From the IMG/VR virus record IMGVR_UViG_3300025168_000209, positions 1-40,043 of that record: a stretch of DNA of 40,043 bases. One strand, given 5' to 3'. Source of the DNA: a virus. The translations under genes and the position numbers were made by a program. Shown here one piece after another: positions 22,860-30,816 of the stretch (within the stretch, counting starts at the first letter, position 1; each line of letters opens with the position of its first letter). Below the pieces are notes generated by a model. That model was not told where the DNA came from, did not search any database, and saw only the letters and a list, made by a program, of their open reading frames with translations.

Positions 22860-23207
22860 ATGAGTAAAAGAACTTGGAAAATGGAATACTGGCCTGAGAT
22901 AGTGGCTATTTTGATTGATGAAAATGAAGGAAGCGGTAATAGTATTTACCCGTGTGTATGGGATAATAATAAAAGGATACGGCAATACTTGGGTGTTACT
23001 GTAACTGCAAATAGTTATTTTTACATTAACACTCCTGAATTAATGAAAGTATTTTTATTAAACTACGAAACTATTTGTGCTTTATCTCACTATATTGGTC
23101 GTCTAAAACATACTATGAGACATCATGAGAAAAAATACATACACCAAATTATCTACAATAAAAGAAAGGAGGAATTCGATGCACTGGTCTCTAAGAATGA
23201 TTCTTGA
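22860..23207 (+). CDS. Unknown protein (115 aa)
   Basis: Starts MSKRTWKMEYWPEIVAILID after GAGAGGA. Mixed strand/helix, with a His-rich stretch (KHTMRHHEKKYIHQ). The first part could be a small DNA-binding or metal-binding fold, but no family is recognised. Confidence 0.75.
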   Translation: MSKRTWKMEYWPEIVAILIDENEGSGNSIYPCVWDNNKRIRQYLGVTVTANSYFYINTPELMKVFLLNYETICALSHYIGRLKHTMRHHEKKYIHQIIYNKRKEEFDALVSKNDS

Positions 23208-23526
23208 TATGCCCAAAGCAGTAATTGTCTTTAGAAGAAATCACCGAATGGTGGCTCGACTTCAAAAGATAGAAGAGAAAGAGGGGGCAATTGCTTCCTT
23301 CAAGTCTATGATGGAATACCCAAGCCTACAAGTAGCCATAGAAGAAATATACATTGATATGTTGCCGGAAGTATTAGATAAGTCCGACACTTTCGATAGT
23401 GATGAAATGGAATGGTTTCTTCTTCTTGGTGAAGCAATGGGTGTATTAAAAAGGCAAGATGACGATTTACTGGACAGTGAAAATGATTTAAACCACGAAT
23501 GGAAAAAATGGGAGGAAGAAATATGA
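23179..23526 (+). CDS. Unknown acidic protein (115 aa)
   Basis: ATG 23179 follows AAAGGAGG and lies inside the end of the previous gene. A basic N-terminal helix is followed by an acidic helical body (DSDEMEWFLLLGEAMG). No family recognised. Confidence 0.75.
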   Translation: MHWSLRMILDMPKAVIVFRRNHRMVARLQKIEEKEGAIASFKSMMEYPSLQVAIEEIYIDMLPEVLDKSDTFDSDEMEWFLLLGEAMGVLKRQDDDLLDSENDLNHEWKKWEEEI

Positions 23527-23708
23527 TGATAAAATGCTTTAAATGTGACACAGTTTTGATTTTAACTAAGTCACTTTGGGGATATAAAATGTGTGAATGC
23601 GGCAACCTACATGTTGATAATACTATCAACGAAACTTATGCCGACGAATGGAGATATATTGCCATTAAAAAGGATATAAAACAAGAAATTTGGAGGAATA
23701 TAATATGA
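23523..23708 (+). CDS. Small zinc-ribbon protein (61 aa)
   Basis: CFKC (5-8) and CECG (25-28) form a short zinc knuckle or ribbon, then a helical tail. ATGA-coupled to the upstream gene. Confidence 0.74.
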   Translation: MMIKCFKCDTVLILTKSLWGYKMCECGNLHVDNTINETYADEWRYIAIKKDIKQEIWRNII

Positions 23709-23974
23709 TGAAATATAATAAATTTGTGAGTAAAGATAAGAAAAGCGTTCTGATTGTAACTGGTGAGCGTCTAAAACTAAAAGAACCGTGGGCTAATTGT
23801 CAAAGGCAACTTTGTTCATGTTCAAGACCAGATGTTCCTGTTTTCCGTTATCAGTGTGAAAATGACAAGGGTTGTAAAAAGTTTGACAGAATGGATTTCG
23901 GTTGCTATCGTTTGGGTGTTGGTAAAGCACCTGTAAATTTAACTGAATGTAATTGTCAAGAGGTAAAAGAATAA
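23705..23974 (+). CDS. Cys-rich small protein (89 aa)
   Basis: ATG 23705 follows TTGGAGGA. Eight or nine Cys residues (CQRQLCSCS, CENDKGCKKF, GCYRLG, CNCQ) are spread along the chain, enough for two zinc sites or a metal cluster. Function unknown. Confidence 0.74.
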   Translation: MMKYNKFVSKDKKSVLIVTGERLKLKEPWANCQRQLCSCSRPDVPVFRYQCENDKGCKKFDRMDFGCYRLGVGKAPVNLTECNCQEVKE

Positions 23975-23985
23975 TTAAAAATAAG

Positions 23986-24069
23986 GGCGGGGTTCCCAAG
24001 TACGGTCAAAGGGGCCGGGCTTAAATTCCGGTGCGTATTGCTTCGTGGGTTCAAATCCCACCCCCGCCA
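23986..24069 (+). tRNA. tRNA-Leu (anticodon UAA)
   Basis: Acceptor GGCGGGG/CCCCGCC with discriminator A; D-arm CCC/GGG with GGTCAAA loop; anticodon stem CCGGG/TCCGG around CTTAAAT, giving UAA; long variable arm with a GCG/TGC stem, as in type II tRNAs; T-arm GTGGG-TTCAAAT-CCCAC. No CCA is encoded. UUA/UUG reading suits an AT-rich genome. Confidence 0.95.
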
Positions 24070-24090
24070 CTTATTTTTGAGGTGATTAAT

Positions 24091-24414
24091 ATGAAAAATC
24101 AAAGATTAAATTACGAAGAAAGACCTACTCGACAGAGGGTGGGTAATAATAACCATTTGAGAAACATTAGTAACATTGTGGAATACATTAAAATGTCCGA
24201 TGGTGAAGCAAACACATTAGACATTTACTATTGGATTAACGAAAATACAAGACAAGGAATACCTATGCAAGCACTTGTAAATGTTCTTGGTAAAGGGCCA
24301 TTTATTTCAGTAGGAGAAGAAAGAGCAAAAAACGGTTTAGGACAACCCCGTAGTGTCAAAATATGGCAACTAAAGATTGATAAAGTAGAAGAAAGGAGAG
24401 ATAATAATGAGTAG
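24091..24414 (+). CDS. Winged-helix-like protein (107 aa)
   Basis: ATG follows GAGGTGAT. After a basic N-terminus comes NIVEYIKMSDGEANTLDIYY, WINENTRQG and IPMQALVNVLGKG, then a hairpin ending SVKIWQL, a wHTH-like order. Its first codons contain GAGGGTGGGTAA, the loop sequence of the array hairpins, possibly by chance. It overlaps the ribonucleotide reductase start by eight bases and may regulate it. Confidence 0.72.
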   Translation: MKNQRLNYEERPTRQRVGNNNHLRNISNIVEYIKMSDGEANTLDIYYWINENTRQGIPMQALVNVLGKGPFISVGEERAKNGLGQPRSVKIWQLKIDKVEERRDNNE

Positions 24415-26284
24415 AGAAACAGACATTTTAAGCGACATTACAGTTCACATGAAGTATGCAAAGTATCAAAAAGACCTTTTACGAAGGGAAACTTGGGTAG
24501 AATTATGTATGAGGAACATGAATATGCACATTCAGCATTACCCTCATCTTGAGGGAGATATACGAAAACTATACGAAAACTATGTGTTGAAGAAGAAAGT
24601 ATTACCCTCAATGCGTAGCCTACAATTCGGTGGAAAGTCAATTGAAATTTCACCAAACCGTATTTACAACTGTGCGTATATGCCTGTTGATTCTTTGGAA
24701 TGTTTTTCCGAAGCAATGTTTTTGCTACTGGGTGGAACTGGAGTTGGATATTCTGTTCAAAGACATCATGTTGAAAAGTTGCCTGAAATCCGAAAACCAA
24801 ATCCTGAGAAAAAGCGACGGTATTTAGTCAGTGATTCTATTGAAGGTTGGGCAGATGCAGTTAAGATTCTAATAAAGGCTTACATGGGGCAAAACCTAAG
24901 CACGCCTGTATTTGATTACTCGGATATTAGAATTAAGGGTGCTCTATTAGTTACAAGTGGTGGAAAAGCCCCCGGCCCTGCACCTTTGCGTGAATGTTTA
25001 GTTAAAATTGAGAATCTTTTGTTGTCAAAAACTGATGGTTATTCATTGAAACCTATTGAAGTCCACGACATGATGTGCCATATTGCAGACTCAGTTCTTG
25101 CAGGTGGTATTCGTAGGGCCGCATTAATTTCATTATTTAGTGCTGACGATAAAGATATGATTTCATGTAAAAGTGGAACATGGTGGGAACAAAATCCTCA
25201 ACGAGGGAGAGCAAACAATTCAGCAGTTTTAATTCGTAACCGTGTAACAAAGCCGTTCTTTTTAGAACTGTGGAAACGAATTCAGGAATCTGGGGCAGGA
25301 GAACCGGGGATTTACTTTAGTAATGACAAAGATTGGGGAACGAATCCTTGCTGTGAAATAGCATTGAGACCTTATCAATTCTGTAATCTTACAGAAATCA
25401 ACGCTTCATCAGTAGATTCGGAATTAGATTTTTATGGTCGATGTGAAGCCGCCGCACTCTTGGGAACTCTTCAGGCTGGTTATTCTGACTTTCATTATTT
25501 GAGAGATTGTTGGAGGAAGGCTACAGAAAAAGACGCACTTTTAGGTGTAAGTATGACAGGAATTGCTTCAAATACTTATGAAAAACTTGGTGTAAATCCT
25601 GAAACTTTATTAGCGTATGGGACAGAAATTATCAAGAAAACTAATATAATATTTGCAGAAAAAATTGGAATAAAACCTGCATCAAGGTTGACTTGCATCA
25701 AGCCCGCTGGAACTACTTCCTTAGTTTTGGGAACTTCTTCAGGTATTCACGCATGGCATGATGATTTTTATATTCGACGCATTCGTGTTGGGAAGAACGA
25801 GGCAATTTATTCTTATCTTGCTAATGAACACCCTCAACTTGTTGAAGATGAATACTTCTCTCCGCATGATACAGCGGTAATTAGTATTCCTCAAAAAGCA
25901 CCCGAAGGTTCTACAACTCGTAAAGAGTCGGCACTTTCGCTTCTTGAAAGAATCCGTTTGTTCTCAAAGACTTGGGTTCGTAGCGGTCATGTTGATGGTA
26001 TTAACACTCATAATGTTTCTGCTACGGTTTCACTTCGAGAAGGAGAATGGGATTTTGTAGGAGAATGGATGTGGAATAATCGAGAATATTATAACGGACT
26101 TTCCGTTCTACCTTACGACGGCGGAACATACAAACAAGCACCGTTTGAAACAATCACTGAAGACATATACAATGAACTTGTAGGAACCTTGAATAAGGTA
26201 GACCTCACACAAATAACTGAACTTGAGGACAATACAGACCTTAAGGGAGAAATTGCTTGTGCAGGTGGAGTTTGTGAGATATAA
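24407..26284 (+). CDS. nrdJ: Class II (B12-dependent) ribonucleotide reductase
   Basis: Reduces ribonucleotides (probably triphosphates) to deoxyribonucleotides using adenosylcobalamin. 625 aa, monomeric RTPR-like. NCAYM (C89) and FCNLTEIN (C326) are candidate redox cysteines; NPCCEI (313-318) carries the radical Cys (C315) and Glu317; CIKPAGTTS (430-438) is the P-A-x-T-S phosphate-binding region; C618 and C623 near the C-terminus are the shuttle pair (CAGGVC). An N-terminal ATP-cone seems absent, so allosteric control may be reduced. Class II enzymes work with or without oxygen, and need a cobalamin supply from the host or its neighbours. Strong call for class, moderate for NTP over NDP specificity. 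Confidence 0.93.
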   Translation: MSRETDILSDITVHMKYAKYQKDLLRRETWVELCMRNMNMHIQHYPHLEGDIRKLYENYVLKKKVLPSMRSLQFGGKSIEISPNRIYNCAYMPVDSLECFSEAMFLLLGGTGVGYSVQRHHVEKLPEIRKPNPEKKRRYLVSDSIEGWADAVKILIKAYMGQNLSTPVFDYSDIRIKGALLVTSGGKAPGPAPLRECLVKIENLLLSKTDGYSLKPIEVHDMMCHIADSVLAGGIRRAALISLFSADDKDMISCKSGTWWEQNPQRGRANNSAVLIRNRVTKPFFLELWKRIQESGAGEPGIYFSNDKDWGTNPCCEIALRPYQFCNLTEINASSVDSELDFYGRCEAAALLGTLQAGYSDFHYLRDCWRKATEKDALLGVSMTGIASNTYEKLGVNPETLLAYGTEIIKKTNIIFAEKIGIKPASRLTCIKPAGTTSLVLGTSSGIHAWHDDFYIRRIRVGKNEAIYSYLANEHPQLVEDEYFSPHDTAVISIPQKAPEGSTTRKESALSLLERIRLFSKTWVRSGHVDGINTHNVSATVSLREGEWDFVGEWMWNNREYYNGLSVLPYDGGTYKQAPFETITEDIYNELVGTLNKVDLTQITELEDNTDLKGEIACAGGVCEI

Positions 26285-26510
26285 TAAAAATGTAATAGTA
26301 TTATCTCCAATTGATAAAGTTATGGAGGATGGAAAACCTCGTAGCAACAAAGAGATAGTATCAGCAATAATTGACTTACCCACACATGACGGGGTAAGAA
26401 GAAGAATAATACCTACTATAATGCAGGTAGCCATGTATTTAAAAAATAACCAACACAAATATGAATATAAAAAAATTAAGGAGATGAGAATATGGAAAAT
26501 GAAAATATAA
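26274..26510 (+). CDS. Small winged-helix-like protein (78 aa)
   Basis: GTG 26274 lies inside the end of the reductase gene with GGTGGAG upstream; a later ATG at 26322 is possible. KPRSNKEIVSAIIDLPTHDG followed by RRRIIPTIMQVAMYLKNN resembles a helix-turn-helix with wing. Coupled to the reductase gene. Function unknown. Confidence 0.6.
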   Translation: MRYNKNVIVLSPIDKVMEDGKPRSNKEIVSAIIDLPTHDGVRRRIIPTIMQVAMYLKNNQHKYEYKKIKEMRIWKMKI

Positions 26511-26692
26511 TTTTTAGAGTGACAAGTTTTAAATCAAACGGTTCAGTCTGGACAAAGACATACGAAGACGAAAAGAAGTTACTTGAGGTATTGCCTGTGC
26601 TTTACACTCAATTCCCTCATGTAATGGTAAGCAGACAAACATTGAGAAAGCCTCATTTGGAATACCTGAAAGACTTGGGGGATAAAGTATGA
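26492..26692 (+). CDS. Unknown small protein (66 aa)
   Basis: Short mixed protein (FRVTSFKSNGSVWTKTYED). AAGGAGATGAGA precedes the ATG; its stop overlaps the next start. No family recognised. Confidence 0.72.
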   Translation: MENENIIFRVTSFKSNGSVWTKTYEDEKKLLEVLPVLYTQFPHVMVSRQTLRKPHLEYLKDLGDKV

Positions 26693-26937
26693 GAATCGAA
26701 TTTCACATTGTAGATGATGCCGAACTTCCCCCAATTACTATTGCTATGGACAGTGATGGCCTACATCCTATATTATATATTAACCAATATCATAGGATTT
26801 GGTTAGGATTAATGAGGAATGCAATTCCGGGGATGGCACAACAAATGCAAGATAAACTTACTGAACTATGTGATGGATTCTTGCAGGAACAGATAAGATT
26901 TAAACAGGCAGACGAGGCGTTTTTAGATGACGAATAA
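26689..26937 (+). CDS. Unknown acidic protein (82 aa)
   Basis: Strand-rich first half (RIEFHIVDDAELPPITIAMD), helical second half, ending in FLDDE, an acidic C-terminus like the micro-ORF endings. ATGA-coupled to the upstream gene. Not recognised. Confidence 0.74.
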   Translation: MRIEFHIVDDAELPPITIAMDSDGLHPILYINQYHRIWLGLMRNAIPGMAQQMQDKLTELCDGFLQEQIRFKQADEAFLDDE

Positions 26938-28240
26938 AATTAAAAATTTGACAAAAATACTAGAAGAATGCGATTCATCCTTATTCAATGTAACTATTTA
27001 TCAACAACAACAACAGTTGACTAGTTTTTACGCTACAGTTAGCACACATAAGGAATCAGCATATAATTATTATAATAGAAGAAGGCGGGGAAGTAACGAC
27101 CATACGGTAAGAACTGGAAACGACCAATCAATTAATTACTTTGCTAAAACATCCATTAAGATTTTGAATAATGCCTTAAACAGAAAAAATGTAGTGTGTT
27201 TTATGAATGAATATTGTAATGTAATTATACAACAGTTTGAAAAAAAATACTACATCAATGGACACATGGTAACAAAAGCAAGACTCAATGGTATTATTCC
27301 GGCAATTTTGATGAGACTAAATATTTGTAAATCTCAAGAAAAAATGGATAAGGTTATTGATTTGGCAGTCGTTACTGACCCCACTATTTCTTCTGCAATT
27401 GTAAATAAAATTGAATATACCTTTTATAACAAAGGTGAAAAGGTAGTAACATTATTGAATCTGGAAAAGACATCGAAGGAAACTTCAGCCATTGAACTTT
27501 ATGAGGGTCTTTGGTGTGACTTCAAGGATAATAAAATCAAATCTTTTATCAATTCGTGCAGGGGTAATAAAAATAAATACCTCGGTATAAGTCCTGAAGA
27601 ACTACATTACGAGTCACGGGGAGAATTTTTAACTGATAGTCAAGTTCAAGTCGTATATGCTTTCTTAGAACAGAACCGTAAGTCTTCTTTAGTCGAGAAG
27701 CGTAGTATGGAATTGTTCAAAGATTTAACTGAGCGATTCAAGGGTAAGATATTTGAGGTTAAAATGAATGTTGAAGAGAGTGATGGTAAATGGGTTGCGA
27801 AACAGGCTATGGCTGTAAGAGGTAAAATATTAGATTGGGTAGTAGTAGATAGAGGTTATAAAAGAGGGCGACAAGATGTTTCAACATACGCTCTCATATC
27901 TATGACTAATTACAGAAAGATTCAAAACTCAAACGGAACTTTTAGATGCACTAGCAAAAGTGATAATTACTCAATTCCAGACATTGCGAATAGCAATAGT
28001 ATTTGGACTTGTAAAACAAGTAATAAATATTTTTTCGCTATAGGGCCAATTTGTATAGACCAAGCACATAGCGGAGTTTCTCTTGGAGACCAATTCGCTG
28101 CTCGGTCTATGGCTTTGTTAAATGATATTCACAGTTGTAATCAAATTTCTACTCTTCGTGGATATGAAAGATATAAACCGGGATTTAGGGTTGATTGGGA
28201 TGCCGTGTCTTTACTGCAAAAGTCGCCAGAGTATAAATAA
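26927..28240 (+). CDS. Unknown protein (437 aa)
   Basis: No family recognised. Basic, with a poly-Gln run near the N-terminus (QQQQQ), an RRRRGSNDH stretch near 52-60, and two Cys-containing patches (CFMNEYCN, VKIHSC-type). The last third is Ser/Asn-rich with several Cys. It overlaps the TFB-like gene by 41 bases. Because it sits between the reductase block and the TFB-like gene, an RNA- or DNA-binding role is imaginable but not supported. Confidence 0.7.
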   Translation: MTNKIKNLTKILEECDSSLFNVTIYQQQQQLTSFYATVSTHKESAYNYYNRRRRGSNDHTVRTGNDQSINYFAKTSIKILNNALNRKNVVCFMNEYCNVIIQQFEKKYYINGHMVTKARLNGIIPAILMRLNICKSQEKMDKVIDLAVVTDPTISSAIVNKIEYTFYNKGEKVVTLLNLEKTSKETSAIELYEGLWCDFKDNKIKSFINSCRGNKNKYLGISPEELHYESRGEFLTDSQVQVVYAFLEQNRKSSLVEKRSMELFKDLTERFKGKIFEVKMNVEESDGKWVAKQAMAVRGKILDWVVVDRGYKRGRQDVSTYALISMTNYRKIQNSNGTFRCTSKSDNYSIPDIANSNSIWTCKTSNKYFFAIGPICIDQAHSGVSLGDQFAARSMALLNDIHSCNQISTLRGYERYKPGFRVDWDAVSLLQKSPEYK

Positions 28241-28802
28241 ATCTATTGACTTGCATGTTTGTGATAGTTGTGGGTTAATTTCTGCTACAAGAATCATTGA
28301 AACAAATAGTGGGGTAGAAGTAGATAGAAACTTAGTAGAATTATCAATACTTTGTAGTGAGTTTGAGATAGAGAAAACCGAGAGTATAAAAAGAATGTTC
28401 CGTTCATCTTATGTTGCCCTTCTGAAGGGTAATTATAATTTGTCGGAACTCGCTGTCGCCGTAGTGTTTCTAAATAATAAGTGGCTTAACTTGGCAAAGT
28501 TGGGCCGATTCATGGGGATTAAAACAAGACGGGCTAAAACAGTGGTGGCAAGATTACAGAATGTTTTTCATATAGATTTAGTATATTCTATTGAAGAAGC
28601 GCATGAATTCTGTGATAAACAAAAAATAAATGCAAAGGAAATGATTACGAATATTGGTGAGCAAATGGAACTAACAAGAGAAGTTCTAATGTCTTGCATA
28701 TATTTGGCTACCGACTTGTCATACGGTAAGGTAGCAAGAATGTTTCATGTAAGTGAAAATACCGTATGGCGACATGTAAAAAAAATGGAGAGATATATAT
28801 GA
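28200..28802 (+). CDS. tfb: TFB-like archaeal transcription factor
   Basis: 200 aa. Zinc ribbon MPCLYC...CDSC (C3, C6, C21, C24) followed by a B-finger-like SATRIIETNSG, a helical part resembling a first cyclin repeat, and a second repeat ending in a helix-turn-helix (LSYGKVARMFHVSENTVWRH). TFB recruits RNA polymerase to TATA/BRE promoters. The protein is shorter than host TFB (about 300 aa), so the cyclin repeats are reduced. ATG 28200 starts with the ribbon; a more upstream ATG at 28164 is possible. It could redirect host polymerase to viral promoters, such as the palindrome-ACCTTATAT class. Confidence 0.8.
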   Translation: MPCLYCKSRQSINKSIDLHVCDSCGLISATRIIETNSGVEVDRNLVELSILCSEFEIEKTESIKRMFRSSYVALLKGNYNLSELAVAVVFLNNKWLNLAKLGRFMGIKTRRAKTVVARLQNVFHIDLVYSIEEAHEFCDKQKINAKEMITNIGEQMELTREVLMSCIYLATDLSYGKVARMFHVSENTVWRHVKKMERYI

Positions 28803-29353
28803 AAAATAAAATAATGATTATCGGATGCGGTGGAATTGGTTCATTCTTATTACCACTACTTGACCGAGTAGCGATGTATGATATTACGGTTTATGACCCT
28901 GATGTTGTGGAGACAAAAAACTTGACTTATCAAAACTTTGAATATGATGATGTGGGTGTGAATAAAGCAGAAGCACTATCGCAAAGATTTAACTTTGACC
29001 CTCAGCCTTTTAAGGTATTGACGCCTCAACAAATTTCTGGATACGATTTAGTTATTTGCTGTGCAGATAATTTAGATGTAAGAAAGATGATGTATAAGTC
29101 TGATATTACTTGGCTTGATTTAAGAGCACAGGGTAGAGCAGGATTACTAATTAGTTCTGATGAAGACCCTAAACTTTACTCAACCTTGACAGCAGGGCCT
29201 GAAGGTTCTTTTTCTTGTCAAGGTGACTCATGGGATAAAAGTAATCAAGGTGTTCACTTTACTCATGTGGCAGTTGCCGGTTACGGTGCTCAATGGGTTC
29301 AAAGACATTTTGCTGGAGACTTTACACCAAAACATATACAGGTGAGCGCATGA
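28799..29353 (+). CDS. E1-like (ThiF/MoeB) adenylyltransferase
   Basis: 184 aa, a minimal E1 core. GCGGIGS (9-15) is the Rossmann loop; DPDVVETKNLTYQNF (33-47) and DDVGVNK (50-56) match the E1 ATP site, but the usual Arg of N-L-x-R-Q is Tyr here; CCADNLDVR carries the D-N-x-x-x-R motif; SFSCQGDSW holds a Cys that could be catalytic. E1 enzymes adenylate the C-terminal Gly of ThiS, MoaD or ubiquitin-like proteins. ATGA-coupled to the TFB-like gene upstream; a JAMM gene lies 110 bases downstream. A ThiS-like protein is encoded at 22529. Confidence 0.83.
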   Translation: MKNKIMIIGCGGIGSFLLPLLDRVAMYDITVYDPDVVETKNLTYQNFEYDDVGVNKAEALSQRFNFDPQPFKVLTPQQISGYDLVICCADNLDVRKMMYKSDITWLDLRAQGRAGLLISSDEDPKLYSTLTAGPEGSFSCQGDSWDKSNQGVHFTHVAVAGYGAQWVQRHFAGDFTPKHIQVSA

Positions 29354-29463
29354 GAAAGTGGTTACTACGAAGACAACTTAGAAAGATAGAAAGGGAATAC
29401 AACAAGATAGTAAAAAAAGTTCCTAATAAAAAGAAAGACGATGATTACGGAGGCGATGATTAA
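29350..29463 (+). CDS. Small basic peptide between E1 and JAMM (37 aa)
   Basis: MRKWLLRRQLRKIEREYNKI, then a Lys-rich stretch and an Asp/Gly-rich end (DDDYGGDD). ATGA and TAATG overlaps couple it to both the E1-like and JAMM genes, so it is probably translated and part of that set. It could be a substrate or an adaptor; nothing proves this. Confidence 0.55.
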   Translation: MRKWLLRRQLRKIEREYNKIVKKVPNKKKDDDYGGDD

Positions 29464-30197
29464 TGGATAAAATAGTAAGAGAAGAAATAATTGGACATGA
29501 AGAAGAAGTTACTGATGATATGGTAGATTTATTCTACGAGACTTGGGAACCACAAACAGACGGCGAATACATTGACGAGTTAGTTCTTAACAATCGTTAT
29601 GAAGTTGTAGCAGTTATCCGTGAAGAAAATGAAGATGAATGGGTTCAAGAAACCTTACAAACTTATGGTGCTAAAATTACACCCAAGTATGAAGGTGGAG
29701 TAATGGGTTCTTTCTTTCGTGGAACAGAACCTAAAGGGCCTTTAAATATCCAACATACAGATATTGCACCTGAAGTCTGGCAAAAAGAAATCAGTATGGT
29801 TTGGGAACACTTACTAAGAAAGGGTGAAGATGTTCCTCGTGACCGAAGATTCCTTGATGCTATTTGGGATGCTTCAACAAATATACTTCCGGGTCTTGAA
29901 ATATCAGTTATTGTAGACCGTAAAGGAAAACTATTTATGAATAGTGGAAGTCCGGGTTATGTAGATTACGGAGGAGTAAATGTTTCAGGAATGAGTATTC
30001 CTATCCGATGTTGGATTCATACTCACCCATTTGGTTATGCCTTTTGGTCTGGAACAGATAATAGAACTTTGCGTAACTGGAGACCGATTAACCAAGAAGC
30101 AATTGTCATTGGAAAAGGAGAGCATATGATATGGGAGAAAACAACAGAAGGGGAAAGAATGACGAAGATAGTAGACCGAGAAGCCTTCGAGTTATAA
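29463..30197 (+). CDS. JAMM/MPN+ metallopeptidase
   Basis: 244 aa. HTHPFGYAFWSGTD (186-199) is a perfect H-x-H-P-x6-S-x2-D zinc site; Glu146 in GLEISVIVD is the likely catalytic Glu. The N-terminal 140 residues are acidic and unrecognised. JAMM enzymes remove ubiquitin-like modifiers or trim their precursors. The gene directly follows the E1-like gene. Likely substrate: the GG-CY end of the 22529 protein or its conjugates (inference). Confidence 0.85.
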   Translation: MDKIVREEIIGHEEEVTDDMVDLFYETWEPQTDGEYIDELVLNNRYEVVAVIREENEDEWVQETLQTYGAKITPKYEGGVMGSFFRGTEPKGPLNIQHTDIAPEVWQKEISMVWEHLLRKGEDVPRDRRFLDAIWDASTNILPGLEISVIVDRKGKLFMNSGSPGYVDYGGVNVSGMSIPIRCWIHTHPFGYAFWSGTDNRTLRNWRPINQEAIVIGKGEHMIWEKTTEGERMTKIVDREAFEL

Positions 30198-30556
30198 GGT
30201 TTCCTACTTTCGGAGTTAGGGAAATTGAGTGTCCCGTATGCGAGGGAAACAAATGTATCGTATGTAATGGAACAGGATTTTTTGAAATAAGTGGGGAGGT
30301 TTGGGCGAGTATTCAACAGCCACATATTATACAATATGTGCATGATAACTTGCCCATCCTTTCTAAGGACTATAATACAATTTATGGTTCCGGAATGATT
30401 ATGAAAACATTGGGTATTCTCAAAAAGAATTGGGAAGTATTGGAGATTAGCAGTCTAATAGGTTCAATGTGGATATGTATTAATATCCAAACTGCTGAAA
30501 CAAAACACTTTTATAAAGAAGGAGGACTGAAAAAATGGTTAGTATTAGAGAAATAA
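30131..30556 (+). CDS. Zinc-finger protein (141 aa)
   Basis: CPVC, then CIVCNGTGFF (about 36-52) resembles a DnaJ-type CxxCxGxG zinc repeat. The rest is a mixed body with no recognised domain. It overlaps the end of the JAMM gene by 67 bases, which is unusual for this genome; AAGGAG lies upstream of its ATG and no later start exists before the Cys cluster. Confidence 0.7.
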   Translation: MGENNRRGKNDEDSRPRSLRVIRFPTFGVREIECPVCEGNKCIVCNGTGFFEISGEVWASIQQPHIIQYVHDNLPILSKDYNTIYGSGMIMKTLGILKKNWEVLEISSLIGSMWICINIQTAETKHFYKEGGLKKWLVLEK

Positions 30557-30816
30557 TGAGAATGTGGAAAGGAAAGCGTGGTGTCACAACAGATGCGGCA
30601 ATTGAATTTCAAGAAAGAGCGAAACAACTGATTGAAGCATTGGTTAACTTGTCGAACTATGAAGCACAAAAGCGTGGTAATAATTCACGCTTACGAGCAA
30701 CAGATGTTCGATTAGCATATCTATCAATGTTGGATAACAGAAGTGTGGATGAAGAAGTAATTTCAAGAGAACATGAAATGACAGCAGAAGAGTTTGGTGA
30801 TTGGAATGCTGAATAA
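30535..30816 (+). CDS. Histone-fold protein
   Basis: 93 aa. Residues 16-66 (VTTDAAIEFQERAKQLIEAL, then NYEAQKRG, then SRLRATDVRLAYLSML) follow the archaeal histone pattern: short helix, long helix, then R-x-x-x-x-D before the third helix. A short acidic tail (EEFGDWNAE) follows. It could compact viral DNA or act as a subunit of a TBP/TFB-like complex. The fold call is from pattern; the identity is moderate. Confidence 0.65.
   Translation: MVSIREIMRMWKGKRGVTTDAAIEFQERAKQLIEALVNLSNYEAQKRGNNSRLRATDVRLAYLSMLDNRSVDEEVISREHEMTAEEFGDWNAE

Noticed and set aside
24135-24144. GAGGGTGGGT in the gene after the tRNA
   Set aside because: It lies inside codons for a basic stretch, has no flanking palindrome and no clear stem, so I do not count it as a seventh hairpin.
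29350-29463. The 37-aa GG-containing peptide as a second ubiquitin-like modifier
   Set aside because: It is too short and too basic for a beta-grasp fold, and the Gly-Gly is not in a ThiS-like strand context.
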